Assembly (NCBI GenBank): GCA_902517815.1
Contig: CABYED010000014.1
Coordinates: 1 to 48,685 of the forward strand
Source: an uncultured SAR116 cluster alpha proteobacterium
GTDB taxonomy: Bacteria; Pseudomonadota; Alphaproteobacteria; Puniceispirillales; Marisalimonadaceae
Length of the DNA: 48,685 bases
Reading direction: 5' to 3'
In this document: in pieces, positions 6,747 through 15,528 of the stretch
How the letters are laid out: each line of letters starts with the position of its first letter
Numbering within the stretch: position 1 is the stretch's first letter
Translations under genes and position numbers: made by a program
Notes under the pieces: generated by a model
What the model was told of the DNA's origin: nothing
Database searches by the model: none
The model's input: only the letters and a program-made list of their open reading frames with translations

Positions 6747-7778
6747 TTAAAAAGCTAGTTGAACTTTCATACTTTTTTTATTGTTATTCATTGCAAGTTC
6801 AAAACCATCAATTGCGTTTTTAAATTCTATTTTATGAGTGATTAATGGATTTACGTCTATTAATTTTTTTTTCATCATTTTAACAGCTAATTCAAATTCT
6901 GAATGAAATCTGAATGAGCCTTTTAAATTTAACTCTTTTGTTGTAACTGATACTAGAGGAATCAAAACATCTCCTCCAAGACCAAGTTGTATCAAGGTGC
7001 CTTTAGGCTTGAGGCAATTTATTGAGTCGCTAATACCTTGCGCAGATCCCGAACATTCAATAGCTATATCAAAATAACCTTTGTTAAATTGATAGTTTTT
7101 TAATTGATCATGTTCTTTTAGAACATTTATAACTCTATCTGCTCCCACAGAATTTGAAAACGAAAGAGCATTTGTAGAAATATCTGTAACTATTATTTCT
7201 TCTGCTCCAGCTCTTCTAGCAGCTGCCACGCATAATGTCCCAATAGGTCCTGACCCAGTAACTAAAACTTTTTTTCCTAAAATTTTTCCTGCTTGTTTTA
7301 TAGCATGAAGACAAACTGCAAGTGGTTCTGCCATTGCAGCTTCTTCTGATGACAAACCATCAGCGGGAACACATTGAAAATCTTCAGCTATTAATATTTC
7401 TCTAAATGCACCTTGAATATGTGGGAATGGCATTGCAGAGCCATAAAATTTCATATTCATGCATTGAATTTGATTTCCGTTAAGGCAAAAATTACATTTA
7501 TTACATGGTCTTGATGGCGATACAGAAACTAATTGTCCAATTGATAAATTTTCTACATTTGAGCCAATTTTTGAAATAAATCCAGAAACTTCATGACCTA
7601 AAATCATTGGCTCCCTTAATTTAATTTGTCCAAATCCACCGTGTTTATAATAATGTAGATCTGTTCCGCAAATACCACCAATGGCAATATGAATTTCAAC
7701 TTGATTAGCGCCTAAATTATCAACTTGATAATTTTCTATCCTTAAGTCTAATGGACCATGAATTCGTAAAGATTTCAT
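6747..7778 (-). CDS. idnD: zinc-dependent alcohol dehydrogenase, L-idonate 5-dehydrogenase type
   Basis: This is a 343-residue medium-chain dehydrogenase. Catalytic zinc ligands are C37, H62/E63 (GHE) and E151. The structural zinc loop has cysteines at 92, 95, 98 and 106 (PCNKCNFCLNGNQIQC). The Rossmann motif GSGPIG is at 175-180. HYYKHGGFG (42-50) and EPMILGHEVSG (56-66) are typical of L-idonate 5-dehydrogenase, which oxidises L-idonate to 5-keto-D-gluconate; sorbitol or related polyol dehydrogenase activity is the alternative. The gene diverges from idnO (107-base gap), whose enzyme would reduce 5-ketogluconate to gluconate, so the pair makes biochemical sense. No idonate transporter or gluconate kinase is visible nearby. 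Confidence 0.82.
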   Translation of the reverse strand: MKSLRIHGPLDLRIENYQVDNLGANQVEIHIAIGGICGTDLHYYKHGGFGQIKLREPMILGHEVSGFISKIGSNVENLSIGQLVSVSPSRPCNKCNFCLNGNQIQCMNMKFYGSAMPFPHIQGAFREILIAEDFQCVPADGLSSEEAAMAEPLAVCLHAIKQAGKILGKKVLVTGSGPIGTLCVAAARRAGAEEIIVTDISTNALSFSNSVGADRVINVLKEHDQLKNYQFNKGYFDIAIECSGSAQGISDSINCLKPKGTLIQLGLGGDVLIPLVSVTTKELNLKGSFRFHSEFELAVKMMKKKLIDVNPLITHKIEFKNAIDGFELAMNNNKKSMKVQLAF

Positions 7779-7885
7779 TAAATACGCCTTTATCTAATTT
7801 GAGTTAAAAACTTAAATTCTAGAAAGATAATTGGCAATCTTTTTATTATTACTGTACTTTTACATAAATTCAAAAAGGAAAAGAA

Positions 7886-8656
7886 ATGGTTTCAGGATTA
7901 AAATTATTTGATCTTAATGGTAAAACAGCTCTTATAACCGGCTCATCACAAGGAATTGGTTATGCTTTAGCTAAGGGTTTGGCTGATGCCGGCTCTGATA
8001 TAATATTGAATGGTAGAAATACTGAAAAGTTAAAACATTCAGCTGAAGCAATTAATACTAAACAAAATATCTTTCAATTATGCTTTGATGTTACTAATTA
8101 TGAACAGACAAAGCGATCTATTGATAAATTTGAAAAAGATATTAAGCCAATTGATATTTTAATTAATAACGCTGGAATGCAATTCAGAACTCCTTTAGAA
8201 GACTTCCCACCTGAAATGTTTGAGCAATTATTGAAGACTAATATTTCTTCAGTTTTTAATGTAAGTCAAGTTGTTGCAAAATATATGATTAAAAGAGGCG
8301 AAGGTAAAATTATAAATATAGCAAGTGTGCAGACAGCACTAGCTAGACCAGGAATTGCGCCTTATACAGCCACAAAGGGCGCCGTAGGAAATATTACAAA
8401 AGGTATGGCAACAGATTGGGCGAAATATGGTATTCAATGCAATGCTATTGCACCAGGATATTTTGATACACCATTGAATGCCGCTCTTGTTTCCGATAGT
8501 GATTTTACAGCATGGTTAAAAAAAAGAACTCCGGCAGGCAGGTGGGGTGAGGTTCATGAACTAGTAGGTGCTAGTATCTTTTTAAGTTCTGCGGCCTCAA
8601 ATTTTGTAAATGGTCATACACTTTATGTTGATGGTGGTATAACTGCATCTTTATAG
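7886..8656 (+). CDS. idnO: short-chain dehydrogenase, gluconate 5-dehydrogenase type
   Basis: The 256-residue protein is a classical SDR: cofactor motif TGSSQGIG at 18-25, NNAG at 94-97, catalytic S147, Y160 and K164 (YTATK). The opening LFDLNGKTALITGSSQGIGY and the LNGRN after strand 2 match gluconate 5-dehydrogenase (5-ketogluconate reductase), where the Asn-Gly-Arg suggests NADP(H) preference. An AAAAGGAAAAG ribosome site precedes ATG 7886. It faces away from idnD and would interconvert 5-keto-D-gluconate and D-gluconate. The SDR assignment is certain; the substrate is likely but not proven from sequence. Confidence 0.82.
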   Translation: MVSGLKLFDLNGKTALITGSSQGIGYALAKGLADAGSDIILNGRNTEKLKHSAEAINTKQNIFQLCFDVTNYEQTKRSIDKFEKDIKPIDILINNAGMQFRTPLEDFPPEMFEQLLKTNISSVFNVSQVVAKYMIKRGEGKIINIASVQTALARPGIAPYTATKGAVGNITKGMATDWAKYGIQCNAIAPGYFDTPLNAALVSDSDFTAWLKKRTPAGRWGEVHELVGASIFLSSAASNFVNGHTLYVDGGITASL

Positions 8657-8686
8657 ATAAATATTCTTTAAAAGCAAATAAATCTG

Positions 8687-8699
8687 TTGTAAATTACAA
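8687..8699. promoter_or_regulatory. 13-base palindrome upstream of the Lrp-type gene
   Basis: TTGTAA-a-TTACAA is a perfect inverted repeat, 51 bases before ATG 8751. Lrp/AsnC proteins commonly bind imperfect AT-rich palindromes and often control themselves, so this is a candidate operator. It is short and lies in AT-rich DNA, so chance is possible. Confidence 0.35.
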
Positions 8700-8750
8700 A
8701 ATTTTTTTTTATAAATACTAATATTAGAAAATTATTCTTTTAGAGTTGCT

Positions 8751-9221
8751 ATGTTAGATGAAATTGATATTAAAATATTAAGTGTTATACAAAAAAATGC
8801 TGGGTTACCTCTGTCTGAAATTTCTAAGAAAGTGGGTGTGTCTCCAACTCCTTGTTGGAATAGAATAAAAAAAATGGAAGAAGTAGGTGTCATTTCTGCG
8901 AGAACAATTGTTCTTAATAGAAAAGCTATTAATTTATCAATTGTTGTTTTTTTGTCGATAAGAGTAAGTCATCATTCAAAAGACTGGATTGATAGATTCC
9001 AAAATATAATAAATAAGTATGACGAAATTATTGAAACCCACAGGCTTACTGGTTCAGATACGGATTATATGTTGAAGATTGTTGCTCCAAGTATAGAGGA
9101 TTATGATAATTTTCAACAAATGTTAATTGGGGAGCTTGAATTTACTAAAATGTCTTCAAGCATATCTCTCCAAGAAATGAAAAACTCTCATATTTTACCT
9201 CTTAATCAATTTCAAAATTAG
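8751..9221 (+). CDS. Lrp/AsnC family transcriptional regulator
   Basis: The 156-residue protein has the two usual parts. An N-terminal helix-turn-helix covers about residues 2-60 (LDEIDIKILSVIQKNAGLPLSE, then VGVSPTPCWNRIKKMEEVGVI). A C-terminal RAM ligand-binding domain covers about 70-150, with the HRLTGSDTDYMLKIV pattern typical of the effector-binding region. Such proteins sense amino acids and control their transport or breakdown. The gene follows idnO by 94 bases and its stop codon overlaps that of tupA on the other strand by 4 bases. Targets cannot be told from sequence; a palindrome upstream suggests self-control. Confidence 0.9.
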   Translation: MLDEIDIKILSVIQKNAGLPLSEISKKVGVSPTPCWNRIKKMEEVGVISARTIVLNRKAINLSIVVFLSIRVSHHSKDWIDRFQNIINKYDEIIETHRLTGSDTDYMLKIVAPSIEDYDNFQQMLIGELEFTKMSSSISLQEMKNSHILPLNQFQN

Positions 9222-10033
9222 TTAGCGTTTGGGAAAAATAATTGCTCTCCTTTAACTTTAAACTCCTTGATTTTGGTTTGTCCTTCAGAGGAGGTAAGCC
9301 ATTTGATAAACTTATTAGCAATATTAGATTTTACATTTGGGCATCTAGCAGGGTTTACTAGTATAATTCCATACTGATTAAATAAAATATTACTCTTTTC
9401 GGTAAACATTTTCAATTCACCTTTATTATTAAAATTTATCCATGATGCTCTATCTGTGATTGTGTAGGCTCCCATACCATTTGCTAAATTAAGAGTTGCT
9501 CCCATTCCAGATCCAGCTTCTCTATACCAATTACCGGAAAATTTTAATGGATTTAATTTAGTTTTTTCCCAAATACTCATTTCTTTAAAATGAGTACCTG
9601 AATCATCGCCACGTGAGACAAAGATAGATGATGTTTTAAATATTTTTTTAAATGATTCTAATGGACTGTCTTTATCATTTATTTTTGCAGAGTTTTTTTT
9701 GGGCCCAATTATTATAAAATCATTGTACATAAGGTTTCTTCTATTTATGCCAAAACCTTTCTTAACAAAATCTAATTCTCTTTCCTTTGCATGAACTATG
9801 ACGACATCTCCATCACAATTGCTAGCATTCTTTAATGCTGCGCCAGTACCAACTGACACCACATGTGCGTCCACATTAATTTTTGATTTTACTATTGGAA
9901 GTATATAATTATAAAACCCAGAATTATAAGTAGAGGTAGTTGATTGAATAATTAATGCATCTTTGCCAAAGCTTAGCTTTGGAAGAATAAATAATAAAAA
10001 TAATAAAAATAAATTTTTAGATAAAACAAACAT
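9218..10033 (-). CDS. tupA: tungstate ABC transporter substrate-binding protein TupA
   Basis: TupA captures tungstate outside the inner membrane. ATG 10033 is chosen over the TTG one codon earlier (271 residues). A signal peptide covers about residues 1-24 (LFLLFLLFILPKLSFG), and the mature start has QSTTSTYNSG, the Ser/Thr-rich oxyanion loop of the TupA family. Other family marks are VSVGTGAALKNASNCDGDVVIVHAKERE and SRGDDSGTHFKE. Sequence alone does not exclude molybdate, but the TTS-containing opening and HAKERE region favour TupA over ModA. The gene diverges from tupB over about 80 bases, an arrangement unlike the usual tupABC operon, so binding protein and membrane parts have separate promoters. 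Confidence 0.88.
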   Translation of the reverse strand: MFVLSKNLFLLFLLFILPKLSFGKDALIIQSTTSTYNSGFYNYILPIVKSKINVDAHVVSVGTGAALKNASNCDGDVVIVHAKERELDFVKKGFGINRRNLMYNDFIIIGPKKNSAKINDKDSPLESFKKIFKTSSIFVSRGDDSGTHFKEMSIWEKTKLNPLKFSGNWYREAGSGMGATLNLANGMGAYTITDRASWINFNNKGELKMFTEKSNILFNQYGIILVNPARCPNVKSNIANKFIKWLTSSEGQTKIKEFKVKGEQLFFPNAN

Positions 10034-10056
10034 CAAAAAGTTAAATTAATTGCATA

Positions 10057-10075
10057 TTATGTAATTTTCACATAA
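10057..10075. promoter_or_regulatory. inverted repeat between divergent tupA and tupB
   Basis: TTATGT-(7 bases)-ACATAA sits in the 81-base space between the two divergent tungstate genes. The position suits an operator shared by both promoters, perhaps for the ModE-like or the PBP-fused regulator. The arms are only 6 bases. Confidence 0.35.
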
Positions 10076-10114
10076 ATTAACACATTAAAACATAAATAAT
10101 CAAGGTATTTATGT

Positions 10115-10816
10115 ATGATATTAGAGTCATTTACACATGCATTTGATTTGGTTTTAACTTTAGATAAAGATTTTTTTGAGATTCTTCTACTTTCTATGAA
10201 AGTTAGTTTTCTTTCGCTACTCTTATCTTGTTTAGTGGGTTTACCAATTGGGACATATTTGGCTATTAAAAATTTTTGGGGTAGAGATACTGTTATAATT
10301 ATATTTAATGCCATGATGGGTTTGCCTCCAGTTGTTGTAGGATTAATTGTATACTTATTAATTTCACGATCTGGTCCATTTGGTTGGTTAGGTGTTTTGT
10401 ACACACCTACGGCTATGATTATTGCTCAAATGATTTTGATTATTCCTATCATTGTCTCATTAACAGCCCAAATAATTGAAGAAATTAATGAAGAATATAA
10501 AGATCTTTTTAAATCTCTGGTTATTTCATCTCATAAAGCTCTCGTCGCATGTCTATATGATGCTAGATATTCAATTCTAACAGTAATTTTAGCTGGGTTT
10601 GGTAGAGCTATCTCTGAAGTTGGTGCTGTGATAATTGTAGGTGGTAATATAGATCACTTAACAAGAGTTATGACAACCACAATTGCTTTGGAAACTTCTA
10701 AAGGAAATTTATCTTTGGCTTTAGCCTTAGGTATTATCCTCTTATTGATTGCCTTAATAATAAACCTAATTTTAATTAGTTTAAAAACAAGAGCAAAAAG
10801 GAGAATGTATGTTTGA
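10115..10816 (+). CDS. tupB: tungstate ABC transporter permease TupB
   Basis: The 233-residue membrane protein has about five or six hydrophobic segments (near residues 22-50, 57-82, 96-118, 142-175 and 200-226). The cytoplasmic coupling loop is visible at about 140-180 (SHKALVACLYDARYSILTVILAGFGRAISEVGAVIIVGGNI), matching the EAA-type loop of molybdate/tungstate permeases. The region IFNAMMGLPPVVVGLIVYLLIS resembles TupB. It forms the channel for tungstate delivered by TupA and is driven by TupC, whose start codon overlaps the tupB end by 8 bases. ATG 10115 is the first usable start, as ATG 10111 leads to a quick stop. Confidence 0.87.
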   Translation: MILESFTHAFDLVLTLDKDFFEILLLSMKVSFLSLLLSCLVGLPIGTYLAIKNFWGRDTVIIIFNAMMGLPPVVVGLIVYLLISRSGPFGWLGVLYTPTAMIIAQMILIIPIIVSLTAQIIEEINEEYKDLFKSLVISSHKALVACLYDARYSILTVILAGFGRAISEVGAVIIVGGNIDHLTRVMTTTIALETSKGNLSLALALGIILLLIALIINLILISLKTRAKRRMYV

Positions 10817-11540
10817 TATCCAAAAAGAATCAAAATCATTAACTCCTATAGTAATTTCTAATTTATCTCTTTTATTAGGCAAAACTAAAATTTTGAATAA
10901 TATTAATTGTAAAATTAATAATAAATCAATTTTTGCAATTTTAGGTCCAAATGGAGCTGGCAAAAGTATGTTTCTTAAAACTATAAACGGATTAGTTGGG
11001 GTTAAGTCTGGAAAAATTAATTTTAATTCAAGAGAAATTAATGAGTACATAAGAAAAGAGATAGCATTGGTATTTCAAAAGCCTATACTTTTAAGAAGGT
11101 CTGTTTTAGAGAATATGCAATTTGTTTTAGAGAAAAAAAATAAGCTATCTAATTTTGAAATTATGAAACTTTTACAAAGAGTAGGTTTAGATACTTTCAA
11201 GGACAAACCCGCTAGATTATTATCAGGTGGAGAACAACAAAGATTATCTCTTGCGAGGGCTTTATTAATTAATCCTTCCCTATTACTTTTAGATGAGCCT
11301 ACTGCCAATTTAGACCCTTATAGTTTAAATTTAATTGAAGAAATAATTTTAGATGAAAACAAAAAAGGGAAGACCATAATCTTAACTACCCATGATATGG
11401 GCCAAGCAAAAAGATTAGCTAAGGAAATACTTTTTTTTAATAAAGGTAGACTCCTTGAACAAACAAAGGCCATTAATTTTTTTAAAAAGCCAAAGACAAA
11501 AGAAGCTCAAAGTTATATAAATGGGAAAATTCTCTTATGA
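10809..11540 (+). CDS. tupC: tungstate ABC transporter ATP-binding protein TupC
   Basis: The 243-residue ATPase has Walker A GPNGAGKS at 46-53, Q-loop near 90 (LVFQKP), signature LSGGEQQ at 138-144, Walker B LLLLDEP at 158-164 and the switch histidine in TTHDMGQAKRLA. The start at 10809 overlaps tupB, with an AAAGGAG site just before, which points to translational coupling. It powers tungstate uptake with TupB. The single-domain length lacks the C-terminal TOBE region of ModC, in keeping with TupC. Its end overlaps the converging M20 gene by 6 bases. Confidence 0.87.
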   Translation: MFDIQKESKSLTPIVISNLSLLLGKTKILNNINCKINNKSIFAILGPNGAGKSMFLKTINGLVGVKSGKINFNSREINEYIRKEIALVFQKPILLRRSVLENMQFVLEKKNKLSNFEIMKLLQRVGLDTFKDKPARLLSGGEQQRLSLARALLINPSLLLLDEPTANLDPYSLNLIEEIILDENKKGKTIILTTHDMGQAKRLAKEILFFNKGRLLEQTKAINFFKKPKTKEAQSYINGKILL

Positions 11541-12716
11541 ACTTTGTTCTACCAGAATATTTTCAGCTAGATCTGTCCAGTATTGGGCTCCAATGGGTAA
11601 AAGTTCATCATTAAAATCATAGAAGGGACTATGTAGCTTTTCTGAGCTTGCCCCAGCACCAAGCCAAATATATGCTCCTGGTTTTTCTTCTAGCATATAA
11701 GAAAAATCTTCTGAACCCATTGTTGGAGTTTCTTTTAAATTAATTGAGTTGTCGCCAAAAGTTTTTTTAAAAATTTTAGAAGCAAGTTTAGCGCATTCCT
11801 TGTTGTTTATAGTCGGCGGATATCCTGGACGAATTTCAATATTCAGTTCACAATTACTAATTGCACAAGTATTAGACGCAACCTTTTTTATTTTATCTAG
11901 CATTTCATTTCTATTTTTTTGATCTGTAGATCTAAGCGTTCCACCAATAATTACAGTGTCAGGGATAACATTAAATGCAGATCCACCTTCAATTTTTGTT
12001 ATAGATAAGACAGCACTTTTAAAAGGATCTAATTGTCTTGATATTAAACTTTGAAGTGCAGTGATAGTTAATCCAGCAGCTACCATAGGATCATTTGCAT
12101 ATTGAGGTTGTGCTGCATGTCCACCTTTACCTTTTACTTCAATTACAATTATGTCACCTCCAGCCATAGCAAAACCCTCATGGATAACTGCTTCACCAAC
12201 TGGAATACCTGGCCAATTATGAATTCCCCAAACACTATCGATTTTAAATTTCTTAAAAAGACCATCATTAATCATTGCTTTAGCCCCTGCATTACCTCCT
12301 TCTTCAGCGGGTTGAAAAACACAATAAACTTTTCCATAAAAATTTTTTGTTTCTGACAAATATTTTGCAGCTCCTAATAACATTGTAGAATGTCCGTCAT
12401 GTCCACAAGCATGCATTGCTCCTTCATTTTTTGAAGAATATGGCAAATTAGTCTTTTCAGTCATTGGAAGTGCATCCATATCTGCACGAATCGCAATAGA
12501 TTTTTCTTGTCCTTTATTTTCTTTTCCTTGAATAATTCCTATAACACCTGTTTTACCAAATTCTTCAATTACTTCTATTCCAAAATCTTTTAATTTATTG
12601 GCTATAAATTTAGATGTAACTTTTTCTTGATACGCTATTTCTGGTTTCTCATGTATTTGATGTCTCCATTCCGTCATTTCTGGAACTATATCTTTAATTT
12701 TTTGCTTGATATTCAT
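11535..12716 (-). CDS. M20 family amidohydrolase (N-acyl-amino-acid/hippurate hydrolase type)
   Basis: This dizinc hydrolase is about 393 residues from ATG 12716; the TTG at 12731 is possible but less likely. Motifs, numbered from the TTG: IRADMDALPM at 81-90, HACGHDGH at 107-114, QPAEEGG at 140-146, and GSEDFSYML near the C-terminus. It resembles AbgB/HipO/AmhX enzymes that remove acyl groups from amino acids or split short aminoacyl conjugates in the cytosol. It diverges from the N-formylglutamate amidohydrolase-like gene and lies at the edge of an oligopeptide transporter cluster, so it probably acts on imported N-acyl amino acids or peptides. The exact substrate cannot be read from sequence. 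Confidence 0.88.
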   Translation of the reverse strand: MNIKQKIKDIVPEMTEWRHQIHEKPEIAYQEKVTSKFIANKLKDFGIEVIEEFGKTGVIGIIQGKENKGQEKSIAIRADMDALPMTEKTNLPYSSKNEGAMHACGHDGHSTMLLGAAKYLSETKNFYGKVYCVFQPAEEGGNAGAKAMINDGLFKKFKIDSVWGIHNWPGIPVGEAVIHEGFAMAGGDIIVIEVKGKGGHAAQPQYANDPMVAAGLTITALQSLISRQLDPFKSAVLSITKIEGGSAFNVIPDTVIIGGTLRSTDQKNRNEMLDKIKKVASNTCAISNCELNIEIRPGYPPTINNKECAKLASKIFKKTFGDNSINLKETPTMGSEDFSYMLEEKPGAYIWLGAGASSEKLHSPFYDFNDELLPIGAQYWTDLAENILVEQSS

Positions 12717-12766
12717 TTTTACTACACTCAATAATATTTATACATTTTGAAAATAAGGAATCCATT

Positions 12767-13633
12767 TTGCTAGATACGATTTTAAACGTTGATGGAGAAG
12801 AAGGTCAATCTATTCCTTTAATAGTCGATTCTCCTCATAGTGGAGTTATTTATCCATCTGATTTTAATCATCAAGCTGAATTTTCAAAATTAAGACAAGC
12901 AGAAGACTCATATGTTGATGAATTATATAATTATGTTTCTGAAATAGGTGGTGTAATTCTAAATGCTAATTTTCCTAGATCTTATATAGATCCCAATAGA
13001 GCAGAAACTGATTTTCCAAGTGAAGAACTTATTGATTTTGACGTCAAGAAAGAAAAATTTTTATTCAACCCTACAATTAAGAGTGAATTAGGGATTGGTC
13101 TGATTTGGTTGCGCATTCCTCCAAATGGAGAGCCTATGTATGCAAATAAAATAAAATTTAGTGAATTCATTCACAGGGTTAAAAATTATCATAGACCTTA
13201 TCATAAAACACTTAAAGAAATTATGAGTAGTACTTATCAACGTTTTGGAAAGTTTTATCACATAAACGCTCATTCAATGCAAAACAAAGCCACAGCAATG
13301 TCAGATCAAGAAAAAGGTACTAGGAGACCAGATTTTGTAATTGGTGATAGAGATAGAACATCTTGTAAAAAAGAATTTACTGACCTTATTGTAGATTTTT
13401 TAAGAAGTTTAAACTACTCTGTTGATATTAATGATCCATATAAAGGTATGGAACTTACAGATGCTTATAGTGATCCTAAAACAAATAAGAATTCAGTCCA
13501 AATTGAAGTTAATAGAAGATTATATATGGATGAAATAACAAGAATAAAATCAGACAATTTTGATCTTTTAAAAACAAATATTGGAAGTCTGTTAAATGAG
13601 ATTAAATTACAAATTGAAAAAGGTATTTTATGA
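12767..13633 (+). CDS. N-formylglutamate amidohydrolase family protein
   Basis: The 288-residue protein starts with TTG 12767 after an AAGGAA site 6 bases upstream. Family marks are DSPHSG at 21-26, the FPRSYIDPNRAETDF stretch (about 70-84), HINAHSM (about 165-171) and EVNRRLYMDE near the C-terminus. Members (HutG-like, PF05013) hydrolyse N-formylglutamate or related N-formyl and N-acyl amino acids. No other histidine-degradation genes are nearby, so a role in histidine breakdown is not supported here. The gene overlaps the ABC ATPase by 4 bases, tying it to peptide or acyl-amino-acid import. Confidence 0.85.
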   Translation: MLDTILNVDGEEGQSIPLIVDSPHSGVIYPSDFNHQAEFSKLRQAEDSYVDELYNYVSEIGGVILNANFPRSYIDPNRAETDFPSEELIDFDVKKEKFLFNPTIKSELGIGLIWLRIPPNGEPMYANKIKFSEFIHRVKNYHRPYHKTLKEIMSSTYQRFGKFYHINAHSMQNKATAMSDQEKGTRRPDFVIGDRDRTSCKKEFTDLIVDFLRSLNYSVDINDPYKGMELTDAYSDPKTNKNSVQIEVNRRLYMDEITRIKSDNFDLLKTNIGSLLNEIKLQIEKGIL

Positions 13634-15528
13634 ATAAAAGTAATTTAAATATCAAAAATAAAACTCCTGAATCAGTTGTTGAAGTAAAAGATCTTAAAGT
13701 TCAATTTCAATTAAAAGATAAAGTTGTAAAAGCTGTTGATGGCATTTCTTTTAAAATCAATAAAGGTGAGACTATTGCAATAGTAGGTGAATCAGGCTCA
13801 GGTAAATCTGTTACGGCATTATCTTTAATGAGACTTACTGATTATTCTGGAGGTAGAATAGTTTCTGGTGAAATAAACCTTCAATCAAAAAACAATCTTA
13901 ATCTAAATTTAACTCGGCTTGATCAAGAAAAAATGAGAGATATCAGAGGCAATGACATCTCAATGATATTTCAAGAACCTATGACATCACTAAATCCAGT
14001 TTTTACTATTGGTATGCAAATTACTGAAACAATAATTAAGCATCAAGGCAAAACAAAAAAAGAAGCTTTTGAAATTGCACTTGAAATGATCAAGTTGGTA
14101 AGAATACCTGAACCAGAAAAAAGGTTAAATCAATATCCACATGAACTCTCTGGTGGAATGAGACAAAGAGTTATGATTGCAATGGCATTAAGTTGTAAGC
14201 CCTCATTATTAATTGCAGATGAACCTACAACAGCATTGGATGTCACAATACAAGCACAAATACTGGATTTGATAAAAATGTTACAAAGAGACATAGGTAT
14301 GTCAGTAATGTTTATTACTCATGATATGGGTGTGGTGGCTGAGGTTGCTGACAGAGTCGTTGTCATGTTTGCAGGTAAAAAAGTTGAAGAAGGCACTGCT
14401 ATTGAAATATTTCAAAATCCTAAACATCCATACACTAGGTCTTTATTGGCAGCTGTCCCAAAACTTGGAAGTATGATTGGTAAAAAACTACCAGCAAAAT
14501 TTGTTAATCTTGATGTTAAATCTTCTGATGAACACAAAAATAAAGAGAAAATTCCAACAAAAAAAGTTGTAGAAATGAAAGATACTGTAAATAGGACTTC
14601 TTCTCCATTGCTTGAAGTTAAGGGTTTGACAACAAGGTTTTTAATCAAACAAGACTTTGGAAGAGCAGGTGGAAATATTCATGCAGTTGAAAATATAAGT
14701 TTTAATTTGCAACCAGGTGAAACACTTGGATTGGTTGGTGAGAGTGGTTGTGGAAAGTCCACAACAGGAAGAAGTATAATAGGATTAACGTCACCAACAA
14801 GAGGTGAAGTTTTTTTTGAAGGCGTAGACTTAACTAATTTAAATAATAAAGAAATGATACAATATAGAAAAAAGATGCAAATGATTTTTCAAGATCCTTT
14901 TGCTTCTTTAAATCCAAGAATGACTGTTGGTCAAATTATAGCGGAACCAATAATGGTGCACGGATTAGAGCCTAAGTTGGGATCAAATAGTAGGGTAATA
15001 AAATTATTAAATCGTGTTGGACTTGATGAACAATATTACTCTAGATATCCACATGAACTCTCTGGAGGACAGAGACAAAGAATTGGAATAGCCAGAGCTC
15101 TGGCATTAGAACCTAAGTTAATAATAGCTGATGAAGCAGTTTCAGCACTAGATGTTTCTATTCAGGCTCAAGTAGTAAACTTGATGATGGAGCTACAAGA
15201 AGAATTCGGTTTAACATATCTATTCATAAGCCATGATATGGCTGTAATTGAGAGAGTAAGTCATAGAATAGGTGTAATGTATCTGGGTGAAATTGTCGAA
15301 ATTGGACTTAGAAGCCAAATTTTTGAAAATCCTCAACACCCTTACACAAAAAAATTGATGGCAGCAGTTCCAATTGCAGATCCAACCAAAAGAAAAAAGA
15401 AGTTAAACTTAATGAATGACGAAATTCCTAGTTTATTAAAGCCAATAGGCTATGAACCTGAATATGTTCAAATGATTAAATTAGGAGAGGATCACTACGT
15501 TAAACCATTTGATGGAATGAAGGTTTGA
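13630..15528 (+). CDS. oligopeptide/dipeptide ABC transporter, fused double ATP-binding protein (DppD-DppF type)
   Basis: The 632-residue protein holds two ABC ATPases. The first has Walker A GESGSGKS at 53-60, signature ELSGGMRQR at 172-180 and Walker B LLIADEPTTALD at 193-204. The second has Walker A GESGCGKS at 370-377, then a HELSGGQRQR signature and LIIADEAVSALD; glutamate and alanine replace the usual EPT in this Walker B extension, as is common in DppF-like halves. Each half ends with the oligopeptide-family tail containing HPYT. The fusion resembles GsiA and YejF. It supplies energy for the permeases at 16535-18387, which lie on the opposite strand. It overlaps the upstream gene (ATGA) and the next one. 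Confidence 0.92.
   Translation: MNKSNLNIKNKTPESVVEVKDLKVQFQLKDKVVKAVDGISFKINKGETIAIVGESGSGKSVTALSLMRLTDYSGGRIVSGEINLQSKNNLNLNLTRLDQEKMRDIRGNDISMIFQEPMTSLNPVFTIGMQITETIIKHQGKTKKEAFEIALEMIKLVRIPEPEKRLNQYPHELSGGMRQRVMIAMALSCKPSLLIADEPTTALDVTIQAQILDLIKMLQRDIGMSVMFITHDMGVVAEVADRVVVMFAGKKVEEGTAIEIFQNPKHPYTRSLLAAVPKLGSMIGKKLPAKFVNLDVKSSDEHKNKEKIPTKKVVEMKDTVNRTSSPLLEVKGLTTRFLIKQDFGRAGGNIHAVENISFNLQPGETLGLVGESGCGKSTTGRSIIGLTSPTRGEVFFEGVDLTNLNNKEMIQYRKKMQMIFQDPFASLNPRMTVGQIIAEPIMVHGLEPKLGSNSRVIKLLNRVGLDEQYYSRYPHELSGGQRQRIGIARALALEPKLIIADEAVSALDVSIQAQVVNLMMELQEEFGLTYLFISHDMAVIERVSHRIGVMYLGEIVEIGLRSQIFENPQHPYTKKLMAAVPIADPTKRKKKLNLMNDEIPSLLKPIGYEPEYVQMIKLGEDHYVKPFDGMKV

Noticed and set aside
12767-13633. 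Assignment as hutG of a histidine-degradation operon
   Set aside because: No hutH, hutU, hutI or hutF neighbours exist; only the family call is kept.
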